Origin: Nonomuraea dietziae
Lineage (GTDB): Bacteria; Actinomycetota; Actinomycetes; Streptosporangiales; Streptosporangiaceae
Direction: 5' to 3'
DNA: 64,000 nucleotides
Assembly (NCBI RefSeq): GCF_014195505.1
Contig: NZ_JACIBV010000002.1
Span: 496,001 to 560,000, forward strand
Position numbers and translations under genes: made by a program. Below the pieces are notes generated by a model, which made no database searches, was not told where the DNA came from, and saw only the letters and a list, made by a program, of their open reading frames with translations. Positions 49,000 to 60,534 of this stretch are shown here, one piece after another (positions within the stretch are counted from its first letter, which is position 1; each line of letters starts with the position of its first letter).

Positions 49000-49187
49000 A
49001 GCTCTCTCCAGGTGTCGGCGATGCCGTGGAAGCCGATGGTGAAGCCGATCTGCCGCTCCGGGCGGAGCGCGGTGCGCGGAGAGGTGCTCCTGAGGCGCTT
49101 GGCGGTGAACTGCGGCCGCGGCGCCTTGCCGCTGTCGCGCCGGGCCGGGCCGCCGGCGTGGATGCCGTCGCCGGACAGCGGAATCAT
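48996..49187 (-). CDS. Small ORF coupled to the diterpene cyclase
   Basis: A 63-residue basic protein starting at ATG 49187 (MIPLSGDGIHAGGPARRDSG, then APRPQFTAKRLRS) and ending ADTWREL. Its TGA overlaps the GTG of the cyclase by the GTGA arrangement used throughout this genome. Third codon positions are nearly all G/C across this interval and become mixed upstream, which supports coding and this start. The frame is open to ATG 49406, but the added 73 residues look weaker. No family is recognised. It could be a cyclase partner, a leader for coupled translation, or the stub of a longer gene. Confidence 0.5.
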   Translation of the reverse strand: MIPLSGDGIHAGGPARRDSGKAPRPQFTAKRLRSTSPRTALRPERQIGFTIGFHGIADTWREL

Positions 49188-49560
49188 CGGATCCCAGAAC
49201 GTACCCTCACGTAGGTGGTTCGCCTGGCTGGCGCCCAGGACGTGCCGCCCATGGGTGGCGAGGAAGGGGCGCAAGGGGCCGAGACTAAGCTTGACGTGTG
49301 CGCCTCCGGCCTCGGATCCGGCCTGTTCGAGCGCCTTGACGGGGTGGCGGGCGGGTCCGGCGAGAGCGAGGCAGAAGGGCAGCGTACGGACCCGACCGGT
49401 CGACATTTACTCCTACTTCACAAACTTCATGATGGTTCGCGTGGAGTATCACATGATCGGCTGTTACTGATCAAGGTTGGGGATTGGTGGTTGTTTATGG
49501 TGACTTGCCGGTTCAACGGAGGATCGTCAGCTGACTTCGCGTCGATTCATCGGAGGATCG
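49188..49560. promoter_or_regulatory. 373-bp divergent control region of the terpene genes
   Basis: The half nearest the synthase gene (49410-49560) is AT-rich and holds its promoter. CGGAGGATCG occurs twice (49515-49524 and 49551-49560); the second copy contains the ribosome site directly before ATG 49561. The other half is GC-rich and may belong to an N-terminally longer version of the small ORF. No clear palindromic operator is seen. Confidence 0.45.
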
Positions 49561-50607
49561 ATGCCTGACATCGGCTTTCCCGCCGGCGCGCTCGCCAGGT
49601 GCAGGCGGCTGCTCGAGCCGGCGATGCGCGCGACCGTGGCCGATCTGCATCCCTGGACCGAGCGGATGGCCGCCTTCACGCTCGGCTGGTCCGACATCGA
49701 CGGCACACCCGTCGAGGCCGACACCGGCAAGGGGCTGCGGCCCGCCCTCGCGATGCTGTGCGCCGAGGCCGCGGGTGGCTCGTTCGAGTCGGCGCTCCCC
49801 GGCGCGGTCGCGGTGGAGCTGGTGCACGTCTTCTCGCTCGTGCACGACGACATCATCGACAGCGACGAGCGGCGCAGGCACCGGCCCGCGGTGTGGAAGG
49901 CCTACGGGGTCGGGCCCGCCGTCCTGGCCGGTGACGCGCTGCTGGCCCTGGCCGTCAGGTCCGCGGCCAGTGGCCCGCACGCCGCCGCGGCCGCGAGTCT
50001 GCTGTCGTCGGCGCTGGTCGAGCTGGTGCACGGCCAGACGCTGGACATGGCCTTCGAGGAGCGGCCGTGGACGGGCCCCGAGGCGGTGACGGTGGCCGAG
50101 TACACCTCGATGGCAGCCGACAAGACCGGCTCCCTGATCGGCTGCGCCGCCGCCCTCGGCGTGACGTTCGCCGGCGCGCCTGCCGGCCTCGCCACCCGGA
50201 TGTACGGCATGGGCCGCGACCTCGGCCTGGCCTTCCAGATGGTGGACGACGTGCTCGGCATCTGGGGGGATCCTGCGCGCACGGGCAAGCCGGTCTTCGG
50301 CGACCTGCGCCGGCGCAAGAAGACCCTCCCCGTGCTGGCCGCCCTGGCCCCCTCCGGGCCGCGATCCTCCGGCTCCGCCGGGACCTCCGCGAGCCGCGAA
50401 CTGGCGCTCCTGCTCTCCTCGGGGGCCGAGGACGAGGACGCCGTACGGCTGGCCGCCGACCTCATCGAGAAGGAGGGCGGCCGCGACCGGGCCCTGTCCA
50501 TGGCCGCCGACCACGCCTCGCGCGCCCTCGACACGCTCGACGCCGCCTTCCCCGAGGCCCGCGACCTGCGCGCGCTGATCACCTCACTTCTGGATCGCAC
50601 CCACTGA
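49561..50607 (+). CDS. Polyprenyl (geranylgeranyl) diphosphate synthase
   Basis: A 348-residue trans-isoprenyl diphosphate synthase that condenses IPP onto allylic diphosphates. The first Asp-rich motif is VHDDIIDSDERRR (DDIID at 96-100). The second is FQMVDDVLGIWGD (229-237). The Lys/Arg IPP site TGKGLRPALAML is also present. Placement divergent to a class II diterpene cyclase makes C20 (GGPP) the expected product. GGAGG lies 4-8 bases before the ATG. The last 14 codons and stop are imperfectly repeated just downstream. Confidence 0.9.
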   Translation: MPDIGFPAGALARCRRLLEPAMRATVADLHPWTERMAAFTLGWSDIDGTPVEADTGKGLRPALAMLCAEAAGGSFESALPGAVAVELVHVFSLVHDDIIDSDERRRHRPAVWKAYGVGPAVLAGDALLALAVRSAASGPHAAAAASLLSSALVELVHGQTLDMAFEERPWTGPEAVTVAEYTSMAADKTGSLIGCAAALGVTFAGAPAGLATRMYGMGRDLGLAFQMVDDVLGIWGDPARTGKPVFGDLRRRKKTLPVLAALAPSGPRSSGSAGTSASRELALLLSSGAEDEDAVRLAADLIEKEGGRDRALSMAADHASRALDTLDAAFPEARDLRALITSLLDRTH

Positions 50608-50667
50608 CCCGGACACCGAGACCTCCGCGCGTTGATCGCCTCACGCCTGGATCGCACCCACTGACCC
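50563..50667 (+). repeat. Imperfect tandem duplication of the synthase 3' end
   Basis: Two 48-bp copies (50563-50610 and 50620-50667) match at 43 of 48 positions with a 57-bp period. The first covers the end of the synthase gene (DLRALITSLLDRTH and stop). The second repeats it as DLRALIASRLDRTH and stop in the same frame, beyond the first stop codon. Confidence 0.85.
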
Positions 50668-50928
50668 AGAGCCCAGGCCCTCGCCCCGGCAAGGCTCCGC
50701 GGCGGCTCCTGAACCTTCCCGTCGGGAGGCGACCGAGCACCGCGGATCCCCCGCCCCGGACGATCGACCCGGTCGGGCCCCTGGCTTGGCCTGCTTGACT
50801 CACCCCGAGGGAGCGAACCGTGGCGATCCGGTGGACTCTGACGATCGACTGCGCCCACCCGGCGAAGCCGGCGGAGTTCTGGGCGCCGGCGTGGGGATGC
50901 AAGGACGGTCTGAGCAGGCTCGCCGCTC
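50608..50928. other. 321-bp stretch between prenyl synthase and recQ stop
   Basis: Contains the second copy of the synthase tail, about 150 bp of unassigned GC-rich DNA, and the 5' stub of a VOC-type gene. No complete gene is visible. Confidence 0.6.
50820..50900 (+). pseudogene. Remnant of a VOC/glyoxalase-like gene (5' end only)
   Basis: From GTG 50820 with a GGGAG ribosome site, the frame reads VAIRWTLTIDCAHPAKPAEF and then WAPAWG. This is the characteristic N-terminus of small actinobacterial glyoxalase/bleomycin-resistance-type (VOC) proteins. After about 27 codons the similarity stops and the frame runs into the 3' end of recQ. The rest of the gene (normally about 120-140 residues) is missing, so this is a truncated fossil, probably from a deletion that also brought recQ close. 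Confidence 0.65.
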
Positions 50929-52764
<1,836 letters not shown>

Positions 52765-52843
52765 CGGGCCATGCTAGGAGAGGCCGCCGACGAAATCCGC
52801 CGCCGCGCGAGACTCGGGCCGCCCGTCGAGGCGCGCGGCCGGG

Positions 52844-53191
52844 CTAGAGCGCGGCGTCGTAGCGCTCGCGCGCCCTTTCCACCTCGCCGAGATGGGTGTC
52901 GGACCAGTCGACGAGCGTGTGGAAGACGGGCAGCAGGGTGCGGGCCAGCGGGGTCATCTCGTACTCCACCCTGGGCGGCATCTCGGCGTGGTAGGTGCGC
53001 CCGACCAGTCCGTCGCGCTCCATCTGGCGCAGCCGCTGGGCCAGCACTTTGGGGGTGATCGCGGGGACCAGCCGCTGCAGCTCGGTGAAGCGGGTGCGGC
53101 CGTGGTGGGCGAGGGTCCAGAGCACCTGCGTCGTCCACTTGCCGAACACCAGCTCGGCCACCGGCGTCACAGGGCAGGGATCGAAGGTCAT
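52844..53191 (-). CDS. HxlR-family transcriptional regulator
   Basis: A 115-residue winged-helix regulator with the family Cys near the N-terminus (MTFDPCPVTPVAELVFGKWT), RTRFTELQRLVPAITPKVLA and RVEYEMTPLARTLLPVF. ATG at 53191 is used; the open frame upstream covers the operator region. It is divergent to the DUF5519 gene with a perfect palindrome between the starts, so it likely represses both. The single Cys suggests redox or electrophile sensing. Confidence 0.93.
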   Translation of the reverse strand: MTFDPCPVTPVAELVFGKWTTQVLWTLAHHGRTRFTELQRLVPAITPKVLAQRLRQMERDGLVGRTYHAEMPPRVEYEMTPLARTLLPVFHTLVDWSDTHLGEVERARERYDAAL

Positions 53192-53209
53192 TACTATCTC
53201 CTTGGTAAC

Positions 53210-53228
53210 TACTATCCTCAGGATAGTA
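53210..53228. promoter_or_regulatory. HxlR-type operator
   Basis: TACTATCCTCAGGATAGTA is a perfect 9-1-9 palindrome between the divergent HxlR and DUF5519 genes, 12 bases before the latter's ATG. A second, degenerate TTACTATC...GGTAACT copy lies at 53191-53210, overlapping the regulator's own start. Confidence 0.75.
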
Positions 53229-53239
53229 ACGTGGCAGAC

Positions 53240-53731
53240 ATGATCACACTCACCCGCCGTCGGGGGCCCCGCCCCGCCACCCGCCCTGCCACGCCCCACC
53301 AGCAGCTCGACCAGACCGCGCCCGCGCCGCTGCAGGAGGAGCTGTGGCTGAGGATGGCCGGCCTGCCGGGCGTGCGCACCGGCCGCAGCGGCATCTCGCT
53401 GCCCGACACCCGTGCCCTGCACCTGCCTGAGGCGTCGGGGCCCGCGAACGCGTACCTCATCGGCGCCGAGTTCGCTCACCTGCACGGCGCGCGCGACGGC
53501 AGCCTGCACCTCACGCTGCCGGGGGCCGAAGCGGGCCACGCGATCGAGCACGGCTGGGCCGAGCCGCACCCTCTCGCGGGCACGGGCCTGATCCCGCCCA
53601 CGATCGTCATGGTGTACGGCCCGCGCGACCGCGAGGAGCTGGAGGTCGTCTGGAGCCTCGTCGAGACCTCCTACGCCTACGCCACGGCCTGGCTCAGAAG
53701 CGGTAGCGAAGAATCCGCCCCACGTCCCTGA
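53240..53731 (+). CDS. DUF5519 (luciferase-like domain) protein
   Basis: A 163-residue protein matching the family annotated as luciferase domain or DUF5519. It contains EFAHLHGARDGSLHLTLP, AIEHGWAEPHPLAG and VMVYGPRDREELEVVWSLVE. In other bacteria these genes often accompany HxlR or TetR regulators; biochemical function is not established. ATG at 53240 (GTG 53231 is possible). It is controlled by the palindrome next to its start. It overlaps the convergent methyltransferase gene by 38 bases. Confidence 0.85.
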   Translation: MITLTRRRGPRPATRPATPHQQLDQTAPAPLQEELWLRMAGLPGVRTGRSGISLPDTRALHLPEASGPANAYLIGAEFAHLHGARDGSLHLTLPGAEAGHAIEHGWAEPHPLAGTGLIPPTIVMVYGPRDREELEVVWSLVETSYAYATAWLRSGSEESAPRP

Positions 53732-54515
53732 GCCTGGGGATGCGCGCGAGCACCCACATCTGCGCCCTGCCCACCGCGGGCAGCAGTTCCAGGCCCGGCA
53801 TGTCGACGCTGCGCAGCGCGTCGAGGCAGACCAGCCCCTCGTGCCACCCCTCGATCACCCGGGGGTCGTCGACGCCCCAGTGGAGCGTCGACCCCGAGTT
53901 GCGGACGGCGGGCACCAGCTTCTGCATCCTGATGCCCATCGAGCCGTAGACGTCGAACAGCAGCTGCCCGCCGGGGAAGCGGCCGGTGATGCGCTGGACG
54001 AGCCGCCTGCCCTCCTCCTCCCGCAGGTACATCGACAGCCCCTCGAAGACCGCCACGACCGGACGGTCCGCGGGCACCTGCGCGAGCCACTCCTCGCCGG
54101 TCACCGAGGCGCCGATCTGCCGGTAGTCGCCCTCGGGGACCGGCAGGAGGCGCTCGCGCAGCGCGACCACCTCTGGATAGTCGACGTCGACCCACCGGAC
54201 GGTGGCTGGCCTGGCGAGCCGGTGCGGCCGGGTGTCGAGGCCGCAGGCCAGATGCAGCACGGTCGACTCTGGCTGGGCGGTCATGAACTCCACGATCCAG
54301 TCGTCGAGCTGCCTGGCGCGCAGCGCCACCCCCGCCGCCGTCGTCGCGGTCATTCCCGTTCTGCGGAAGTCGTAGTCGATCCGCCGCATCACCCTGACGG
54401 CCTCCCGGTCACCCAGGATGGGCCTGCGGGCGCGGGTGTCGAGCGCCTTGCCGTACAGGGTGGCGAGCAGGGTCTCCTGCGCGCCGGTGAGGGTGATCTT
54501 CTGGCGGTCCGTCAT
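53694..54515 (-). CDS. Leucine carboxyl methyltransferase-family (TcmP-like) SAM methyltransferase
   Basis: A 273-residue class I methyltransferase of the LCM/PPM1-TcmP type. It has TLYGKALDTRARRPILGDRE, the SAM motif VLHLACGLDTRPHRL and the acidic loop VRWVDVDYPEV. VVAVFEGLSMYLREEEGRRL is another signature. TcmP methylates a polyketide carboxyl in tetracenomycin synthesis, but most homologues are of unknown substrate. There is no biosynthetic neighbour, so it is probably a stand-alone small-molecule O-methyltransferase. Confidence 0.9.
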   Translation of the reverse strand: MTDRQKITLTGAQETLLATLYGKALDTRARRPILGDREAVRVMRRIDYDFRRTGMTATTAAGVALRARQLDDWIVEFMTAQPESTVLHLACGLDTRPHRLARPATVRWVDVDYPEVVALRERLLPVPEGDYRQIGASVTGEEWLAQVPADRPVVAVFEGLSMYLREEEGRRLVQRITGRFPGGQLLFDVYGSMGIRMQKLVPAVRNSGSTLHWGVDDPRVIEGWHEGLVCLDALRSVDMPGLELLPAVGRAQMWVLARIPRLRDVGRILRYRF

Positions 54516-54561
54516 CCTCGTGACGCTACTCCTCGCGACGCCGCCGCACGAGAAGGAGTGA

Positions 54562-57187
54562 TCAGCCGCCGGAGCCGCCCGAGGCGACCACCTGAGCCAG
54601 GCTCCTGGCCTGCTCGACCACCCGGCTGCCGCCCTTGCGCGCCGCCAGTTCGGCGAGGCCCTCCAGGTCGGCGCTCGCCCCCGACAGCGTGGCCGCTCTC
54701 ACCGCGACCGCCAGCAGGTCGCCCAGCCCCGGCGCGGGCCTGTGCCCCTGGCGCGGCAGGATCGGCGGAAGGGCCGCGGCGAGGACCGACCACACCTCGG
54801 CGTGCGCTCCGGCCATCACCACCTCCTCCAGCACGGCGGTGACCCGGTTGAGCTTGAGCAGGCCGGCCTGGAGCAGGCTCGCGACGGCCGCCCCGAGGTC
54901 GGCGGCCGGCAGCTGCCCGCGCGCGGCCAGCGTGATCAGCGCGTCGCCGGCGGCCGCCCGCTGCCGGCGGCGTTCGTGCCCCATCCCGACGGCGATCACG
55001 CCCGCGGTGGCGGCTCCGAGCGGGCCTTCACCGTGCACGAGGGCCGCGAGCACCTCGGTATCGCCGGAGGTGGGCAGGTACTCGAGCAGGTGCGCGGCGA
55101 GGACCTCCCGGTGCGAGGGCATGATCGACGGCCACCACTCCAGGTCGTGCGCGTACCCCGGATAGCCGGTCGTCCGCTCCAGGGCCCAGAGCTCGCTCAG
55201 CGGCTCGGTCAGCGGCGCGGGCAGGGTCGTCGCCGGCTCGAGCCTGGCGTGCGCCTCCACCACCTCCTCCATGAGGGAGGAGTAGGGGCTCCGCCTGCGC
55301 ACCGGCTCCACCGCCCAGCCCACCACCGGGTCGGGCAGCCCGCCGTCGCGCAGCCAGGGCCGCCAGCACCGCGCCCGCCCGCGAGGTCAGCCGCCCCGCC
55401 CGTACGGCGAGCGCGGGCTCGCTCCGCCTGGGCAGCCGCAGCAGCGCCTGGAGGAAGTCGGCCTCGAGCGGCTCGGCTCCGTCGAGCAGCTCCATGCGCG
55501 TCACGAGGGTCTCGGCGTCGACGTGCCCGGTCGGCGCGGTCGGCGCGGCCAGCAGCACGGGCACCGTCGCTCCGGCCTCGAGCCGTTCGATGATCTCGTG
55601 GAAGCGTCGCCGGACGAAGAGCGTGAGCGGGGGCTCGGCGAAGTGGCGCTCGCCGGTCAACCGCGTGGTGATGGCCCTGCTGTGGTCGGGCGAGACGACC
55701 GCCAGCGCGCATCGCGCCAGGAGCACGCCATGGTTCTCGGCCAGTCCGTAGAAGTGGCCGTCGGCGTCGAGCGGTCGCCACCAGCGGCTCTCCAGCCACG
55801 GCCGCAGCGCCCGCGCGACGGCCACGCGGTCGCGATGGCTGAGCTCGACCAGCGCGGCGAGGGCCCGCTCGAACTGCGCGGGCGCGGCCGGTTCGGCCTC
55901 CAGCCACACCGCAAGCTCCGCCGCCGAGGCGATGGGCGGCGGCAGGCCGGGCAGGTCGCGCGCCATGAGGACGGCCACGGCCAGAGGCTCGGCGGGCGCG
56001 GCTGCCACCTCGCCGAACGCCGCCGCGATGCGCCCGCGCGGCCCGTCGGGCAGCAGCCCGGCTTCCTGCCGGACCGCCTCACGCGCCGGCTCGCCCGCGT
56101 GCGGAGCCAGGGCGACCGCCAGCCGTACCGCCCTGTCGCGAAGGGCGGGCGTGTCCTGGCCGAAGACGGTCGCCAGCGCGGGCAGCGCGCCTTCGGCCCT
56201 GGACGGCGCGGCCTCGGCGATCCACCGCAGCCCGGCCGTGACGTGCTTCTTCTCCGCCCTGAACGTCAGCGCCTGGACCGCCTCGGCCCACAGCTCGTCG
56301 TCGACAGCGCCCGCCGCGTCGGCCCGCCGCAGCTCCTCCGCCATGAGCTCCACCAGGAGCGCGGGGGCGGAGGGCAGCAGCCTGACGAAGTCGAGCACCG
56401 GGATCTCGGCCACCTCGGCGCCCAGCCGGCGCCACAGCGTCACGAAGGGCGCGAGCTCGCCGCCCTCGCCTCCCGCCATGAACCTGCTCGCGCAGCCCTC
56501 GAGGAGCGTCCGCCTGCTGACCCTGCCCGCCGCGGCGAGCTCGGCGAGCTCGTCGATCACGGTTGTGGAGCGGCCGTTCTCCCAGGCGAGCGCCTCGGCC
56601 ACCCCTTGCGCGTGGAAGAGCCTGGGAACCATCTGGTCGAGCAGCGGATCCTGGGCCAGGTCGTGAGCCTCGCCCGTCTGTCGTCGTTCGGTCAGCCGCC
56701 ATGCCCAGCCGGCGACGAACGCGTCGCTGTCGGGGACGTCGACGCCCGTCTCCAGCACCAGCGCCGCGGCCAGCTCCCAGCCCTCGCCGCTCCTCGGCCA
56801 CGCTCGGCGGGTGAGCGGGCGTAACCGCCGCACCAGCCGGACCGCCAGCTCCTCACGCCATTTCACCGGCCGGTCCTCGATCAGCGAGAGGATCCTGGCG
56901 GCGTCGGTCTCCGGCGCGGACACGTCGCGCAGCTCCCGCCGGTTCAGCCAGGCCGCGACCTGCGCCACCCCACCCAGGCAGGCCGCGCCCGCCAACCGGA
57001 ACCCGGCCGCCCTGTCGCGCACCTCCCAGCGGGCCTCCCAGCCCTGGCCCACACGACCGGCCAGATAGGCGGGCAGTTGCACGGCCACCGCCCGCCTGCC
57101 CACCTCGCCGAAGCCTCGGAGCAGCTCCACCAGGTCCTTGTTGTCGCCGGCCTCGATGCGCTCGACGACCTCCTGCCACGGATTCAT
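54562..57187 (-). pseudogene. DUF6493-like large helical protein, split by a one-base frameshift
   Basis: A protein of about 870 residues, mostly Ala/Leu-rich helices of HEAT-repeat character. It starts MNPWQEVVERIEAGDNKDLV and ends in ARSLAQVVASGGSGG. The frame is continuous to about AGAVLAALA, then shifts. Reading resumes in the next frame as WLRDGGLPDPVVGWAVEPV. Removing one G from the GGG at 55357-55359 restores a single frame, so a +1 insertion or sequencing error there explains it. The start overlaps the glycosyltransferase stop (ATGA). The family name is from memory of similar actinobacterial proteins; function unknown. Confidence 0.75.
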
Positions 57188-58566
57188 GTCGAGGACCCTA
57201 CGGAGGGCCCCCGACAATCTTGGGCGCGTGTGCGTCCCACCGCGGCCAGGCCCGCGGCCATGCAGGTCAACGGGATGGCAGGGACGACGTAGCGGACGTC
57301 GAACCCGGTCAGGAACGGCGGTGCCAGAACCAGCGCCGCGGCCGCCAGGCCCGGCAGCAGGGCGTCGGGTCGCCGCCGCACCGACGCCAGGACGACGGCG
57401 CCCCCGAGCAGCGCGACCAGCAGCGGGAAGGGCAGGTATCCGAAGCGCTGGTAGACGCGCAGCCACCCCGCGTAGGGCTCGGTGATCCTCGTGGCCGCCG
57501 GGCCGCCCTCGTAGGCCTCCGCCACCGCCCTGGTGGACTGCTTCAGCGGTCGCTCCTCGACAGGGAACCAGTAGGGATTCGCCTTCGTCATCGACGCCGA
57601 CCTGGCCCTGGTGCGTTCCCAGCGCAGCAGCCGGCCCAGGTCACCTCCCCCTGCGGCCAGGTAGTCGAAGGGCTGGGCCATGATGGCGGCGCGGGCGAAC
57701 CGCCCCGCCAGCGCGTTCCTGTCGCGTGGCGTACCGGCCGGCGGGGAGGCCGCTCCCCACATCCAGAAGGCGGGCGCGGGCCGGGCGGCCACCGGCGTCG
57801 TGGGACAGAGCCGCGCCAGCCCCGGTTCCGGCCGTATCACCGAGCAGTCGGCGAAGGTCATGGTGCGCGCCCAGAGGAAGAGCCCATCGGCCCGGGTCAG
57901 CCCGAACGTGCCGCTCGTGCCGTACATCCAGGTGGCGTACGCCACCAGCGGCAGCGCCCCCGCGAGCACCAGCCCGGCCAGGGGCCGCCATCCGGTACGG
58001 CGCAGCAGCGCGAACACCACGGCCAGCACCAGCACGGCCACGCCGACGGTCCTGGTGATCGCCCCCAGCCCGAGCAGCGCCCCACCGACGCCCGCCGACA
58101 GCGGCGTGACGGCCCGGCGCGACAGCGCCATCACCCCCGCCGTGACCAGGACGGTGAAAAGCGCGTCGGCCATGATCATGTGTTCGAGGAGGATCAGGAA
58201 CTCGTCGTACAGCAGGGGCATGGTCACGACCGTCGCGCCCCACCCCGGCAGGCCGCGCCGGCACAGCAGGACGTACACCGCGACCGCCAGGCCCACACCG
58301 AGGACGTGCTGGACCACGGTGACGAGGGCGAGGCTGTGCCCCGGCGCCAGCGCGGCGAGGAGCAGGGAGTACCCGAGGGGCCGGAACGTTCCAGGGACAG
58401 GGTCGGCCGCCGCTCTGAGGTAGGAGAAGGAGTCCGCCCAGAACCACAGCGCGGGCTGGTAGCCGGCCATCGCGAGGGCTCGCAGGACGACGGCTGGGAT
58501 CAGCGCCAGCAGGAACGCGCGATGGCGGTTCGCGGGCAGCACAGAACCAGGCGATGGCACGTGCAC
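57184..58566 (-). CDS. Polytopic membrane glycosyltransferase (GT39/ArnT-like)
   Basis: A 460-residue protein with about ten hydrophobic helices. The early loop after the first helix, WFWADSFSYLRAAADP, holds the acidic residue used by GT-C mannosyl/arabinosyltransferases. YDEFLILLEHMIMADALFTV is the second loop typical of this class. It probably transfers a sugar from a polyprenyl-phosphate donor on the outer membrane face, such as the mannose donor made by ppm1 in this window; the acceptor is unknown. It is translationally coupled to the helical DUF6493-like gene. Confidence 0.75.
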   Translation of the reverse strand: MHVPSPGSVLPANRHRAFLLALIPAVVLRALAMAGYQPALWFWADSFSYLRAAADPVPGTFRPLGYSLLLAALAPGHSLALVTVVQHVLGVGLAVAVYVLLCRRGLPGWGATVVTMPLLYDEFLILLEHMIMADALFTVLVTAGVMALSRRAVTPLSAGVGGALLGLGAITRTVGVAVLVLAVVFALLRRTGWRPLAGLVLAGALPLVAYATWMYGTSGTFGLTRADGLFLWARTMTFADCSVIRPEPGLARLCPTTPVAARPAPAFWMWGAASPPAGTPRDRNALAGRFARAAIMAQPFDYLAAGGGDLGRLLRWERTRARSASMTKANPYWFPVEERPLKQSTRAVAEAYEGGPAATRITEPYAGWLRVYQRFGYLPFPLLVALLGGAVVLASVRRRPDALLPGLAAAALVLAPPFLTGFDVRYVVPAIPLTCMAAGLAAVGRTRAQDCRGPSVGSST

Positions 58567-58668
58567 GAGGAGACTCCTAGGAGATGGCCAGCCGGGGGTT
58601 CCCCGTGCCGACGTGGTCGTCTCCTTGCTTTCACCACATGTCCGCGAAAAGGTTCACAGCGGCCGGTG

Positions 58669-58685
58669 AGGGAGAGCCTCTCCCT
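58669..58685. promoter_or_regulatory. 17-bp palindrome upstream of the DUF4291 gene
   Basis: AGGGAGAGCCTCTCCCT is a perfect 8-1-8 palindrome in the 184-bp gap between the divergent glycosyltransferase and DUF4291 genes, 65 bases before the latter's ATG. It could be an operator; no regulator is adjacent. Confidence 0.4.
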
Positions 58686-58750
58686 CTGGTCCCGGTGTGC
58701 GTCCGTAATCCCGTTGCCGGGGGTCGGGCGGGTTCGGCACGCTGAGCGCC

Positions 58751-59279
58751 ATGAGCATCCCCTACCGGCAGATCCGAGCCGCTTACACCGAGGAGTCCAT
58801 CACCGTCTACCAGGCCTACGATCCGGCCGTCGCCGCTCCCGCGGTGGCCGCGCAGCGGTTCGTCCCGCCGTTCAAGCGCGGGCGCATGACCTGGATCAAA
58901 CCGTCGTTCCTGTGGATGATGTACCGCTGCGGCTACGCCACCAAGGAGGGCCAGGGCCGCGTGCTGGCGATCGAGCTGACCCGCGAGGGGTTCGAGTGGG
59001 CGCTGGCGCACTCCTGCCTGTCGGACAGGCGGGACATGCCGGTCCGCGTCCAGTGGGATCCCGAACGCGACCCCCGCCACAACGCGCTGCCGTACCGGTC
59101 GATCCAGATCGGCCTGTCGGGAGAGGCCGTCGACCGCTACGTCGGCGAGTGGACGCTGTCGATCACCGACCTGACCGAGCAGGACCGCGGCCTGCACGCG
59201 GCGCTGCGCGCAGGCCGCGACCTGACCGCCCTGCTGCCGGCCGAGCGTCCCTACCCGCTGCCGAGGGAGCTGGCGGAGG

Positions 59280-59302
<23 letters not shown>
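58751..59302 (+). CDS. DUF4291-family protein
   Basis: A 183-residue soluble protein with the DUF4291 signature: YRQIRAAYTEESITVYQAYD, RMTWIKPSFLWMMYRCGYAT, VRVQWDPERDPRH and RSIQIGLSGEAVDRYV. The Trp/His-rich conserved segments suggest an enzyme or nucleic-acid binding fold, but no function is established. ATG at 58751 is preceded by GCTGAGCGCC without a strong ribosome site. It overlaps the convergent acyl-CoA dehydrogenase gene by 23 bases. Confidence 0.9.
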
Positions 59303-60434
<1,132 letters not shown>

Positions 60435-60534
60435 CGCGACACGCTCCAGGAATGTGGCTCGGGGTCTCCGATGTCCCGATTGTGCCAGGCCCCCCACCGG
60501 CCGGTTCCACCTCGGCCCGCGCTGTCACCCGGCC

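Noticed and set aside
48996-49406. Longer 136-residue version of the small ORF upstream of the cyclase
   Set aside because: The first 73 codons have weaker third-position GC and no ribosome site, so only the 63-codon part is reported.
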